14,151 nucleotides of DNA, from assembly GCA_036389695.1 (NCBI GenBank), contig DASVWG010000370.1, forward strand, positions 1-14,151, written 5' to 3'. Positions 6,619 through 14,151 of the stretch are shown here, piece after piece. The DNA comes from JALZHR01 sp036389695 (GTDB taxonomy: Bacteria; Acidobacteriota; Blastocatellia; Pyrinomonadales; Pyrinomonadaceae). Under the pieces are notes generated by a model. It was not told where the DNA came from. It did no database searches and worked only from the letters and a program-made list of their open reading frames with translations. Every line of letters starts with the position of its first letter. Within the stretch, counting starts at the first letter, position 1. Position numbers and translations under genes: made by a program.

Positions 6619-8037
6619 CTAAAACGGTAAAAAGTTAAGCGTCTGGAACGGGAAATTGTTAATGTTCGGGAAGACGAGCGGGACGTCCTGCGCCGACAAG
6701 CCGAACCAGCGCGCCAGCGTCGCGGCGTAGGCTTCGACCGGCACGGACGGGATGAAACGTCCGCGCGATTCCGCGTCGTCGGGACCGTTGTTGACGAGCG
6801 TCGGAAAAATCGAGCCGTTGGCGGTCGGTCTGCCGTAGAAATCGCCGCCGAGAACCGAGCCGCCCATCACCAGATGATGCCCGCCCCACGCGTGGTCGGT
6901 GCCGACGTTGGCGCCGCCGCCCGCCGGATTGAACGTGCGATTGAAATCGGACATCGTAAAAGTCGTCACGTCGGCGGCGATGCCCTGCGCGACCGTTTCG
7001 TCGTAAAACGCTTTCAGCGCCTGATTGACCTGCGTCAGCAGATTGCCCTGACCGGTTAATTGTCCGCTATGCGTGTCGAAGGTGCCGACGCTGACGTAGA
7101 AAATCTGACGGCTCATATTCAACTGCGTGCGGAATTTCATAATTTTCGCCACTTGCGCCAGTTGATTGCCGAGCGTCGTATTCGGAAACGTCACGGTCAG
7201 CACCGGGTTCTGGCTCAGCTGCTGGCTGACGTTGTAGGCTTGCTGCGTCAAAACGCTCGCCGATTGAATCATCGAATAGCTCAAATCCGCCGTGCGAATA
7301 TTCTCCATCGCCGTCTTTCGCGAGTTGGCGTCGGCGTCGGTGAAACCGTTTAAGACTAAAACCTGATTCAGCGGCGTCGGCGCGGGCGCGACAATCAGCG
7401 GCGCCGTGGTATTACCGATATTGAAAAGGTTCGCGCCGTTTATCGAGGTGACCATCGAAATCGCCGCGCCGGGGTTCAGAGTGCCCGTGCGGTCGGCGAC
7501 GCGTCCGCCCCAGCCGGTCGTCGCGCGATAGCTCGAAATCGCGGTGCGAAATTGATCGACCTGGTCGGAATGCGAAAAAAGCTGTAGGGGGCGCGGCGCG
7601 CCCGATTGATACTGCGCCCGGGTTATCGGCTGGACAAGCGTTCCGACATTTGTCACGACGGCGAGTTTTCCCTGTCCCCAGAGCGCGTGCAAATCAGTTA
7701 AATTCGGATGCAGACCAAACTCCAAGCCGCCCATCGCCGGCGGCGCAATCGACAACAGATTAGCCTGCGGTATCGCCAGCCCGAACGCGCCGCCGCGCGC
7801 CGCCGTATATTGAGCATAACCTTCGGCGTGTTTCGGAACGACCATATTATTACTGTCGTTGCCGCCCGTCAGAAAAACGCAGACCAGCGCTTTATAGCCT
7901 TCCTGCGGCACCAGATTTTCCTCTGCCCTTTTCTGCGCCATCACGCTGACCATCCCGAAATGCCGCATCTGCGTGGCGATTGCCGCCATGCTCAAAGCGC
8001 GACAAGATGTTTTTAAGAATTCCCTTCTACTTTTCAT
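6619..8037 (-). CDS. DUF1501 domain-containing Tat-exported protein
   Basis: 472 aa from the ATG at 8037. An in-frame ATG at 8049 would add four residues, but 8037 is preceded by GAGGAG at good spacing and puts the Tat signal at the N-terminus: MKSRREFLK (1-9), a near-perfect SRRxFLK motif, with a hydrophobic stretch to about residue 34. The mature part has DUF1501 hallmarks: ALVCVFLTGGNDSNNMVVP (50-68), GWGGRVAD, STFDTHSGQL-like FDTHSGQL, and GTDHAWGGHHLVMGG around 380-395. The family belongs to the alkaline-phosphatase/sulfatase-like superfamily; its substrate is unknown. It is encoded directly downstream of a DUF1800 gene, a pairing found in many Acidobacteriota, Planctomycetota and Proteobacteria. 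The product should act folded in the periplasm or outside the cell. A strong terminator follows. Confidence 0.93.
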   Translation of the reverse strand: MKSRREFLKTSCRALSMAAIATQMRHFGMVSVMAQKRAEENLVPQEGYKALVCVFLTGGNDSNNMVVPKHAEGYAQYTAARGGAFGLAIPQANLLSIAPPAMGGLEFGLHPNLTDLHALWGQGKLAVVTNVGTLVQPITRAQYQSGAPRPLQLFSHSDQVDQFRTAISSYRATTGWGGRVADRTGTLNPGAAISMVTSINGANLFNIGNTTAPLIVAPAPTPLNQVLVLNGFTDADANSRKTAMENIRTADLSYSMIQSASVLTQQAYNVSQQLSQNPVLTVTFPNTTLGNQLAQVAKIMKFRTQLNMSRQIFYVSVGTFDTHSGQLTGQGNLLTQVNQALKAFYDETVAQGIAADVTTFTMSDFNRTFNPAGGGANVGTDHAWGGHHLVMGGSVLGGDFYGRPTANGSIFPTLVNNGPDDAESRGRFIPSVPVEAYAATLARWFGLSAQDVPLVFPNINNFPFQTLNFLPF

Positions 8038-8051
8038 AATTCTCCTCATTC

Positions 8052-8151
8052 GTCCTTTGTCCTTTGTCCTTTGTCCTTCGCTGGCTGAATAAAACTTGCG
8101 TTTTTAATTTAACTTCAATAAGCGAAGGACGACGGACGAATGACAAAGGAC
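8052..8151. repeat. 100-nt heptad hairpin repeat, copy C
   Basis: Third copy of the element, again exactly 100 bases, and 6 kb from copies A and B. The left arm (8052-8089) is GTCCTTT three times, GTCCTTC, then GCTGGCTGAA. The right arm (8114-8151), read on the minus strand, is GTCCTTT GTCATTC GTCCGTC GTCCTTC then GCTTATTGAA. The loop (8090-8113) TAAAACTTGCGTTTTTAATTTAAC aligns with those of A and B, sharing AATTTAACTTCAA with copy A. It fills the DUF1800-DUF1501 spacer, ending six bases from the DUF1800 stop. Confidence 0.9.
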
Positions 8152-8157
8152 TAATAA

Positions 8158-10413
8158 CTATCTTTGCACTTGGAATTGCGGCGCGGTCGCCACTAAATAA
8201 ACGGCGGTACGGGCGCGTTTTAACCCGGCATCGTTGGCGGTCACGGCTTGCACGGCAGTCATAATGTAATTGCGCATCTGCGTCGACATCGCGCCGTGCA
8301 TCATTTCCCGGTTGAGCGTGTCAACCAGAGCCGCGCCGGTCGGATCCGAAGTCGATAGCTGCTGCAATCGCAGCAGGTCGATTCGCGTTCCGCAGGGCGT
8401 GTAATTTGCGGCTTGCTGGTTGTTGACCACGGTAATGCCGTTTCCGCCGCCCGTGCCGGGACCAATCATCTGATGAACGAAATTCGGGCGTTTCAAAGCC
8501 GTTCCGGTCGAGAAAATTCCGAATTCCGGTCCCGATAGAGGCGTGTTCGGAATCGTATAATCCATCGGATAATAATTGAACACGCTCGGCGGATTGTAAA
8601 CGTCCTGGTCAAGCGTAAAAGTAACGCTGTTTATCATTCCGTCGCTCAGCCCGGCGCAGTTTTCGGCAGCCACCGGGTTGGCTTGCGCCACCGGATTAAA
8701 CGGGCGCAGGAAATTCGTGACATACAAAACCGGCTCGCGCAGTTTACCGTAATCGGGGTCGGTTTTGATGTTGCCGCGCGCTTCGGGGTCGAGCAAAACG
8801 GCGCGAATGACGGCTTTCATATCGCCGCGAATGCCGCTGCCGTTATTGTTGAAAGCGGCGGCGACGCGTTTGACGTAGGCTGGCGTCGGGTTGCTGGTGA
8901 CAAGCTGCTGAATAAGATGTTTGCCGACAAACGGACCGACGTTCGGATGATGAAAGATATTGTCGATCGCCTGTTCCAAATCCTGTTCGGCAGTTTGCCC
9001 GGCAGGAATAATCGAAGACGAGCCCGGATAAGTCAGAACCTGTTTGCTTCCCGGGTCATGATTCGCCGGATTGATGACAATCATCGGGTCGGTGAAGTTC
9101 AGCGCGCCCTGAGTTCGATTCGGGCATTGCGCGGTGGGCAGCTCGCAGAATGACCAGCCGGTGAAAACTTTCGTGAAGCCGTTGACGATCGACTGGTCGT
9201 AGCTCGGAATCGGAGCGCCGGTTCCGTCAAGCTTGACGGTGCCGTCCGGATTGAGCATATACAAGCCGATGGTAAATAGCTGCAAAATCTCGCGGGCGTA
9301 GTTTTCGTTCGGACTCTGCCGCGTGCTGATCGCCATATCCAGATAATTGCCCATCGTCGGATTCAGCGTCATTTCTTTCATTAATTGGCGATAGCTGCCG
9401 AAAGCATTGCTGTCGAGCGTTTTAAGATACGACAGCATGCGTCCCGACTGCACTGTTTCGCGTCCCGACACGACCCACATTTGACCGAGCGCCCACGAAA
9501 CGCGCCGTCTGAGCTGCTGGTCTTCGCCGTAGAGAGCTTCCCTGTAAAACCATCTCTGGAGCAGATACATCGAGTATCGGTCGCGGAAACAGGTCGGCGG
9601 GAGGTCGGCGACGTTGTTCGGGTTTCCGTCGCAATCGGTCGGCGGAGCAGCCGGCATCAAAGGAATTTTCGGATACGCGAAGGTCGAATAGCGAAGGTCG
9701 CCGTTGGCGTCGAGCTTTTCTTCCATCTGCTCGGCAATCCAGGTCGAATAACTGATGCGGCGCAGGCGGGATTCGAGCGAGGCTTTCGGACCGAAAGTCG
9801 CCTGTTCCATAAAGCGCACGCGGTCGCCCGTCCACGGCAAACCGACGGCGAAGGCGACGAAATCTTCGGCGGGCGGCTCGTCCGGCATCGGCGTCGGCAC
9901 GGCGCCTTCGTCGTCCTTGATTTTTCCGCCTTCGTGCCCGATGGCGACGCGCACGCGATTGCTCGACATTCCGCGCCATGTGACGCGCATCAGCACGTCG
10001 CCGACATTGCCCAGCTGACCGTTCAGCCGGACGGTCAGCGCGTAAACCCATTTGCGCTCGACCGTCTGTTCAAACGAAACGATTTCCAGCGGATAGCGAA
10101 GATACTTCGCATCCTGAAATTCGGCGCGAAAAGCCGTCTTGTCCTCGTCGTCCAGCAAGCCTTTCAGATTAGTGACGAACACGGTGATTTTCGTTTTCGT
10201 TCCGGGCTGAAAAATGCTGACCGGCGTACCGAATCCGCCTCTGGTCGGCTGAACCGTCAAAGCCCGCGTCGAATCCGGCTGGCTAATCAAAATCGGCGCG
10301 TCTTCATAAGGAGACTGCGCCGCAACATTGAAACCCGAAATTAAGCACAAAAAAACGCCGAGCGGCACCAATAACGTGCGCCAGCGGCGACCGACAAAAG
10401 AAAGTCGTGACAT
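8158..10413 (-). CDS. DUF1800 domain-containing secreted protein
   Basis: 751 aa. An N-terminal Sec signal peptide has its hydrophobic core at 13-29 and a likely cleavage near VAAQ (30-33). A beta-rich domain of about 140 residues follows, then a Pro/acidic linker (GAVPTPMPDEPPAED). The DUF1800 domain runs from about 198 to the end: RFMEQATFGP, RRVSWALGQMWV, MGNYLDMA and the diagnostic NENYAREILQLFTIGL near 368-383. GKHLIQQLVTSNP, REPVLYVTNFLRPF and PPSVFNYYPMDY come later in it. DUF1800 proteins occur next to DUF1501 proteins; their biochemical role is not established. ATG start with GGAGGA eight bases upstream. First gene of a two-gene operon, divergent from the large secreted protein at 10643. 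The extra N-terminal beta domain makes it longer than the minimal family. Confidence 0.94.
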   Translation of the reverse strand: MSRLSFVGRRWRTLLVPLGVFLCLISGFNVAAQSPYEDAPILISQPDSTRALTVQPTRGGFGTPVSIFQPGTKTKITVFVTNLKGLLDDEDKTAFRAEFQDAKYLRYPLEIVSFEQTVERKWVYALTVRLNGQLGNVGDVLMRVTWRGMSSNRVRVAIGHEGGKIKDDEGAVPTPMPDEPPAEDFVAFAVGLPWTGDRVRFMEQATFGPKASLESRLRRISYSTWIAEQMEEKLDANGDLRYSTFAYPKIPLMPAAPPTDCDGNPNNVADLPPTCFRDRYSMYLLQRWFYREALYGEDQQLRRRVSWALGQMWVVSGRETVQSGRMLSYLKTLDSNAFGSYRQLMKEMTLNPTMGNYLDMAISTRQSPNENYAREILQLFTIGLYMLNPDGTVKLDGTGAPIPSYDQSIVNGFTKVFTGWSFCELPTAQCPNRTQGALNFTDPMIVINPANHDPGSKQVLTYPGSSSIIPAGQTAEQDLEQAIDNIFHHPNVGPFVGKHLIQQLVTSNPTPAYVKRVAAAFNNNGSGIRGDMKAVIRAVLLDPEARGNIKTDPDYGKLREPVLYVTNFLRPFNPVAQANPVAAENCAGLSDGMINSVTFTLDQDVYNPPSVFNYYPMDYTIPNTPLSGPEFGIFSTGTALKRPNFVHQMIGPGTGGGNGITVVNNQQAANYTPCGTRIDLLRLQQLSTSDPTGAALVDTLNREMMHGAMSTQMRNYIMTAVQAVTANDAGLKRARTAVYLVATAPQFQVQR

Positions 10414-10467
10414 CGAATTTTCCTCCGAGACTCCTCAAACGAGCCGAATCAGAAACTCTTGATATGT

Positions 10468-10495
10468 TCTATACAGAATGGCTACGGGGCAACAA
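10468..10495 (-). promoter_or_regulatory. candidate promoter of the DUF1800-DUF1501 operon
   Basis: Reading the minus strand, TTGTTG (10495-10490), a 16-base spacer and TATAGA (10473-10468) give a plausible but imperfect sigma70-type promoter. It would start transcription about 48 bases before the DUF1800 ATG. The region 10414-10540 is otherwise AT-rich and free of genes. Pattern match only. Confidence 0.35.
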
Positions 10496-10553
10496 GAATA
10501 AAGATTTTTATATCTCTTTTCAGCTTAAAAAGCAAGTTTTTTGAAAAAAAATG

Positions 10554-10583
10554 TTGACAAATTTTGCCGGTGGCTCTTACTCT
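10554..10583 (+). promoter_or_regulatory. candidate promoter of the large secreted protein gene
   Basis: A perfect -35 hexamer TTGACA sits at 10554-10559, after an A-rich stretch that could act as an UP-like element. The best -10 at an 18-base spacing is TACTCT (10578-10583), only three of six to consensus. If it is used, the leader is about 55 bases, with GAGG (10630-10633) nine bases before the ATG. The weak -10 suggests an activator or a non-consensus sigma factor, or a chance -35 match. Confidence 0.3.
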
Positions 10584-10642
10584 TGATTAAATCGCAGTCT
10601 GAATCCCCCGAAAGCGCCCAAAATTCTACGAGGTCAAGCGTT

Positions 10643-13600
10643 ATGAAAAATTCGTCTTCCATCTTTCGTCGACGCGGCGTTAAGCTTTCCGTCTTTACTC
10701 TTTTATGTTTTTTCGCGCTGATTCTATACTTCGGTTTACGTCAGGAAACGACCGGTCACGCGCAGGCTGAAATCAGTCCGGCGGCGGCGGGAGTGTTTTC
10801 CGAAAATTTCGACGGCGTGACCGCGCCCGCGCTGCCGCCAAACTGGACGGCGGCGGTCACGGGAACCGGCGCGACCGTTTTCGCCACCAACATGACGAAT
10901 CCGAACAGCGCGCCGAACTGCATTTTCACAAACGACCCCAACACCGTCTCGTCTTCCGAAATCGTCTCGCCCGTCATCCGGGTCGGCGCCAATTCGCCGA
11001 AAGTAATTTTCAGACATTTCTACAATTCGGAAACCGGTTTTGACGGCGGCGTGCTGGAAATCAAAATCGGGAGCGGCGCGTTTCAGGACATCATCAGCGC
11101 GGGCGGCTCGTTTGTCGCCGGCGGCTACAATCGCACCTTGAGCACCTGCTGCCAGAATCCGCTTTCCGGCAGACAGGCTTGGTCAGGCACGAGCGGAGGC
11201 TACGTCACGACGGAAGTAAATCTGCCGCCTGCCGCTTATCGCCAGCAGGTTCAGTTTCGCTGGCGGCACGGCTCGGACAATACGCAGGCGGGCACGGGCT
11301 GGCGCATCGACAACGTTCAGGTGACGAACGCCGTGTCGGGCGAAAATCCGAACGCGATTGCTTTCTCCGGCGTCGGCACGGCTTCGCCGTATCCGAGCGA
11401 AATTCAAATTTCGGAATTGACCGGAACGGTCACGCGCGTCAGCGTCAATCTCAATAATTTTACGCACACCACGCCTGACGACGTAGATTTGCTGCTCGTC
11501 TCGCCGACCGGTCGCAGCCTCGTTCTGATGTCGGATGTCGGCGGCGGCAGTCCCGTCAGCAATTTGAATTTATCGTTCGATGACGTCGCGCCGGATTCTC
11601 TGCCGGATAACGCGCCGCTTATCTCCGGCACATATAAACCGACGAATTTTGAAGCCGGCGACGCATTTCCGGCGCCCGCGCCGCAAGCCGCGCCGACGGG
11701 AACGAAGCTGGGCGCTTTCTTCAACGACCAGCCGAACGGAGCCTGGAAATTGTATGCCGTTAACGATACAGGCGCGATTACAGGCAATATTTCCGGCGGT
11801 TGGAGCATTACCCTCGATACTTCGACCAACGCCATCGGCATTCCGAATGTGGGCGTCGCCGAGCCGTATCCTTCGGAAATTAACGTTTCCGGTCAAGCCG
11901 GCTTGGTTTCCAAAGTCACGGTCGGCGTGCAGAATTTCAGTCACACATCGCCGGACGACGTCGATTTAATGCTCGTCGCGCCAAGCGGTCGAAAGGTGGT
12001 TTTAATGTCCGACGTCGGCGGCGTGAATGAGGTTAATAATGTGTCTCTGACTTTTGACGACACCGCCGCAGCCTCGCTGCCCGACAGCAGCGTCCTGACG
12101 ACAGGCACTTACAAACCGACCGATTTCGAAACGAATGACGCATTTCCCGCGCCGGCGCCGTCAGGCGCGCCAACCGGCAAAATGCTTACCGCATTTAACG
12201 GCAGCGAGCCGAACGGAGCGTGGAGGCTGTTTCTGGTCGACGATAACGGAAATAATACGGGCACGATTAATTCATGGTCTTTAAATGTCCAGACGTCGGA
12301 GACGGCGATAGCGATACCGTCCGTTGGCACCGCCGAGCCGTATCCGTCGAATCTGGCAATCACAGGGCAAGCCGGTTCGGTCACGCGCGTGACCGTGACT
12401 TTGAACAACTTCAGTCACACCGCGCCGGACGACGCCGATTTGCTGCTGGTCGCGCCGAACGGCAGGCGGATTATCCTGATGAGCGATGTCGGCGGCACGA
12501 CGGAAGTCGGCGGTTTGAATCTGGTCTTTGACGATGCGGCTGCGGCGAGCTTGCCCGACAGCGGGACACTTGTTTCGGGCACTTTCAAACCGACTGATTT
12601 CGAGCCGGCTGATGCCTTTCCGGCGCCTGCGCCGGCGGGCGTGACGGGAACCACCCTGAACGCTTTTTACGGCTCTCCGGCAAACGGCATCTGGAAGCTG
12701 TACGTCACGGACGACACGGGCGAGAATCCCGGGAGCATTGCCGGCAGCTGGTCTTTGAACATTCAAAGCTCGACCTCCGCCTGTCTGTTTTCGCTTTCTT
12801 CGAGCGTGCAGGCGTTTCCGGTGGCGGGCGGCTCGGGCGGCTTTCAGGTGCAGATACCGGCGGGCTGTCCGTGGACGGCTTCCGCTGCCAGCTCGCCTTT
12901 CATCAGTCTGTCGGCGGGCGCGGCGGGCGAAGGCGCGGGCGCGGTCGCTTTCGCGGTGGCGCCGAATCAGGGCGCGGCGCGTACCGGCAGCATCATCGTG
13001 ACCAACGGCTCTTTCTCGCGCACTTTCCAGGTGCAGCAGGCGTCGGGCTGCCCGCTGGCGCTGAGTCAGACGGTGATGAGTTTCGCGGCGGCAGGCGGCG
13101 TCGGCAATATCCAGGTGACGGCAGGAGGCGAATGCAGCTGGCAAACATCAGCCGATGCCGGCTGGATATTCGTCACCAGCGCGCCGCAGACCGGCAACGG
13201 GACGGCGAGTTTTACCGTGCAGCCGAACACGTCAGCCAATGCCAGAAGCGCCACTATCGACATCGGCGCGCAGAGCGTCGTCATCAATCAGGCGGGCGCG
13301 GCGGGCAAGCGCTTTGATTTCGACGGCGACGGCAAGGCGGATTTGGGCGTGTTCCGTCCGGCGGACGGCGTGTGGTATTTACAGAGAAGTTCACAAGGCT
13401 TTACCGGCACGCAGTTCGGCATCAGTTCGGATAAGCTGGTCCCGGCGGATTACGACGGCGACCGGAAGAGTGACATCGCCGTCTTCCGCGACGGCAACTG
13501 GTATCTGCTGCAAAGCTCGAACAACCAGTTCCGCGCCCAGCAGTTCGGACTGGCAAATGACAAACCCGTGCCCGCCGATTACAACGGCGACGGCAAAGCC

Positions 13601-14104
13601 GAGCTGGCAGTCTACAGAGACGGCAACTGGTATGCGCTCGACCTCGCCAACAGTCAAACGACCGGCGTGCAGTTCGGCATCGCCGGCGATAAGCCGGTTC
13701 CGGCGGATTACGATGGCGACGGCAAGACCGACCAGGCGGTTTACCGGGACGGAGTGTGGTATCTGCTGCGCTCGGGCGCCGGCTTTACGGCGGTGCAGTT
13801 CGGCATCGCCAGCGACCGACCTGTCACGGGCGATTATGACGGCGACGGACGAGCTGACCAGGCGGTTTACAGAAACGGCAACTGGTATATCAACCGCAGT
13901 CTGGACGGACAGTTTTCAGCCGCGCAGTTCGGCATCGCCAGTGATATTCCAACCGCCGCCGATTATGACGGCGACGGCAAAACTGACCTGGCAGTCTATC
14001 GTGACGGCAGCTGGTATGTGTTGAACACGCAGTCGGGCGGCTTTACCGCTGCACAGTTCGGACTCTCGACGGATAAGCCTGTCGAAGCGGCTTTCCTGCC
14101 TTGA
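10643..14104 (+). CDS. large secreted modular protein: three P-domain-like repeats, two BACON domains, six FG-GAP/VCBS repeats
   Basis: 1153 aa from the ATG at 10643, chosen because GAGG lies nine bases upstream and a signal peptide then begins at residue 1 (basic FRRRGVK, hydrophobic 15-32, cleavage after HAQA, residue 42). An upstream in-frame TTG at 10541 would bury the signal. Domains: beta-rich MAM/jelly-roll-like module (about 48-235); three proprotein-convertase P-domain-like modules starting near 239, 397 and 556, each with (T/S)PDDxDLxLVxPxGR and MSDVGG. Two BACON modules (about 715-800 and 802-887; CPWTAS, CSWQTSADAGWI, VINQAG) follow. Six 43-residue FG-GAP repeats (about 890 to end) carry DYDGDGKxD calcium-type loops and RDGNWY. 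No protease or other catalytic domain and no recognisable sorting tail is present, so adhesion, glycan binding or surface scaffolding is the likeliest role. It is divergent from the DUF1800-DUF1501 operon. Confidence 0.88.
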   Translation: MKNSSSIFRRRGVKLSVFTLLCFFALILYFGLRQETTGHAQAEISPAAAGVFSENFDGVTAPALPPNWTAAVTGTGATVFATNMTNPNSAPNCIFTNDPNTVSSSEIVSPVIRVGANSPKVIFRHFYNSETGFDGGVLEIKIGSGAFQDIISAGGSFVAGGYNRTLSTCCQNPLSGRQAWSGTSGGYVTTEVNLPPAAYRQQVQFRWRHGSDNTQAGTGWRIDNVQVTNAVSGENPNAIAFSGVGTASPYPSEIQISELTGTVTRVSVNLNNFTHTTPDDVDLLLVSPTGRSLVLMSDVGGGSPVSNLNLSFDDVAPDSLPDNAPLISGTYKPTNFEAGDAFPAPAPQAAPTGTKLGAFFNDQPNGAWKLYAVNDTGAITGNISGGWSITLDTSTNAIGIPNVGVAEPYPSEINVSGQAGLVSKVTVGVQNFSHTSPDDVDLMLVAPSGRKVVLMSDVGGVNEVNNVSLTFDDTAAASLPDSSVLTTGTYKPTDFETNDAFPAPAPSGAPTGKMLTAFNGSEPNGAWRLFLVDDNGNNTGTINSWSLNVQTSETAIAIPSVGTAEPYPSNLAITGQAGSVTRVTVTLNNFSHTAPDDADLLLVAPNGRRIILMSDVGGTTEVGGLNLVFDDAAAASLPDSGTLVSGTFKPTDFEPADAFPAPAPAGVTGTTLNAFYGSPANGIWKLYVTDDTGENPGSIAGSWSLNIQSSTSACLFSLSSSVQAFPVAGGSGGFQVQIPAGCPWTASAASSPFISLSAGAAGEGAGAVAFAVAPNQGAARTGSIIVTNGSFSRTFQVQQASGCPLALSQTVMSFAAAGGVGNIQVTAGGECSWQTSADAGWIFVTSAPQTGNGTASFTVQPNTSANARSATIDIGAQSVVINQAGAAGKRFDFDGDGKADLGVFRPADGVWYLQRSSQGFTGTQFGISSDKLVPADYDGDRKSDIAVFRDGNWYLLQSSNNQFRAQQFGLANDKPVPADYNGDGKAELAVYRDGNWYALDLANSQTTGVQFGIAGDKPVPADYDGDGKTDQAVYRDGVWYLLRSGAGFTAVQFGIASDRPVTGDYDGDGRADQAVYRNGNWYINRSLDGQFSAAQFGIASDIPTAADYDGDGKTDLAVYRDGSWYVLNTQSGGFTAAQFGLSTDKPVEAAFLP
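13311..14090 (+). repeat. six tandem ~129-bp FG-GAP-encoding repeats
   Basis: Within the 3' end of the large secreted-protein gene, a unit of about 126-129 bases recurs six times. It is marked by GATTACGACGGCGACGGC-like segments near 13318, 13447, 13576, 13705, 13834 and 13963, and by CAGTTCGGCATCGCC-like segments. DNA-level similarity is high enough between units to suggest internal duplication. Each unit encodes one DxDxDGxxD loop and one RDGNWY strand of a predicted beta-propeller-like blade. Confidence 0.85.
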
Positions 14105-14117
14105 TACTTGTAACCAT

Positions 14118-14151
14118 TCGTTAAGAGGCGCGCCGGCGCGCCTCTTAACGA
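14118..14151. terminator. perfect 34-bp palindrome, probable terminator hairpin
   Basis: TCGTTAAGAGGCGCGCC is followed immediately by its exact reverse complement, beginning 13 bases after the stop of the large secreted-protein gene. A 17-bp GC-rich inverted repeat in this position is what a terminator stem looks like, the central bases forming the loop. The window ends on the last base of the palindrome, so a following T run cannot be checked. An assembly break at a palindrome is also possible. Confidence 0.6.

Noticed and set aside
9385..10344. 319-codon plus-strand reading frame antisense to the DUF1800 gene
   Set aside because: It lies wholly inside a well-supported gene, has Arg/His-rich composition typical of antisense frames in GC-rich DNA, and has no domain signature.
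10571..10586. Sigma-54 promoter (TGGC...TTGA) upstream of the large secreted protein
   Set aside because: The spacing is one base too long and the downstream element is TTGA rather than TTGC, so the GG-N10-GC rule is not met.
10541..10642. N-terminal extension of the large secreted protein from TTG at 10541
   Set aside because: It would place 34 polar residues before the signal peptide and overlap the TTGACA -35 match, and it lacks a ribosome site. The ATG at 10643 has GAGG at nine bases.
12281..13144. 287-codon minus-strand reading frame antisense to the large secreted protein
   Set aside because: Arg/Ala-rich shadow frame opposite repetitive GC-rich coding sequence; no start signal or motif.

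Overview
The window looks like a chromosomal segment of a moderately GC-rich, Gram-negative-type bacterium, most likely Acidobacteriota of the Blastocatellia (Pyrinomonas-like) kind. This is an inference from gene content: a Tat-exported DUF1501 protein paired with a secreted DUF1800 protein, and a very large secreted protein with P-domain-like, BACON and FG-GAP/VCBS repeats. No rRNA or other marker gene is present to confirm it.

Layout. (1) Positions 25-2420, minus strand: four compact housekeeping-type genes in transcription order dinB-family, chlorite-dismutase/HemQ family, acylphosphatase, adenine phosphoribosyltransferase (apt). The three spacers between them are filled almost completely by heptanucleotide-rich inverted repeats. 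(2) 2421-2918: an AT-richer gap holding a plausible plus-strand promoter, a Shine-Dalgarno sequence and a 67-residue small gene that reads intact only if an A7 tract is shifted by one base. (3) 2919-6511, minus strand: a SIR2-like/STAND NTPase protein (854 aa) with the motifs of anti-phage STAND proteins (Avs5-like), followed by a helical-repeat ORF that looks like its frame-shifted C-terminus. (4) 6565-6593: a rho-independent terminator. (5) 6619-10413, minus strand: a two-gene DUF1800-DUF1501 export operon with another copy of the repeat in its spacer. (6) 10414-10642: a divergent promoter region. (7) 10643-14104, plus strand: a 1153-aa secreted modular protein ending in six calcium-binding-type FG-GAP repeats. 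A perfect 34-bp palindrome follows at the window edge.

How it fits together. Regions 5-7 look like an exported or cell-surface module, although DUF1501 and DUF1800 have no firmly established function. Region 3 looks like a NAD-depleting abortive-infection defence gene set between housekeeping and surface genes; its base use is visibly more AT-rich than its flanks.

The two things most worth a second look are a dispersed hairpin family and a pair of apparent frameshifts. The hairpin occurs in three copies, each exactly 100 nt, with four GTCCTTT-type heptads per arm and a conserved loop, and it fills intergenic spacers right up to start and stop codons. The frameshifts lie within 1.3 kb of each other, in the small gene and at the SIR2-STAND/helical-ORF junction.
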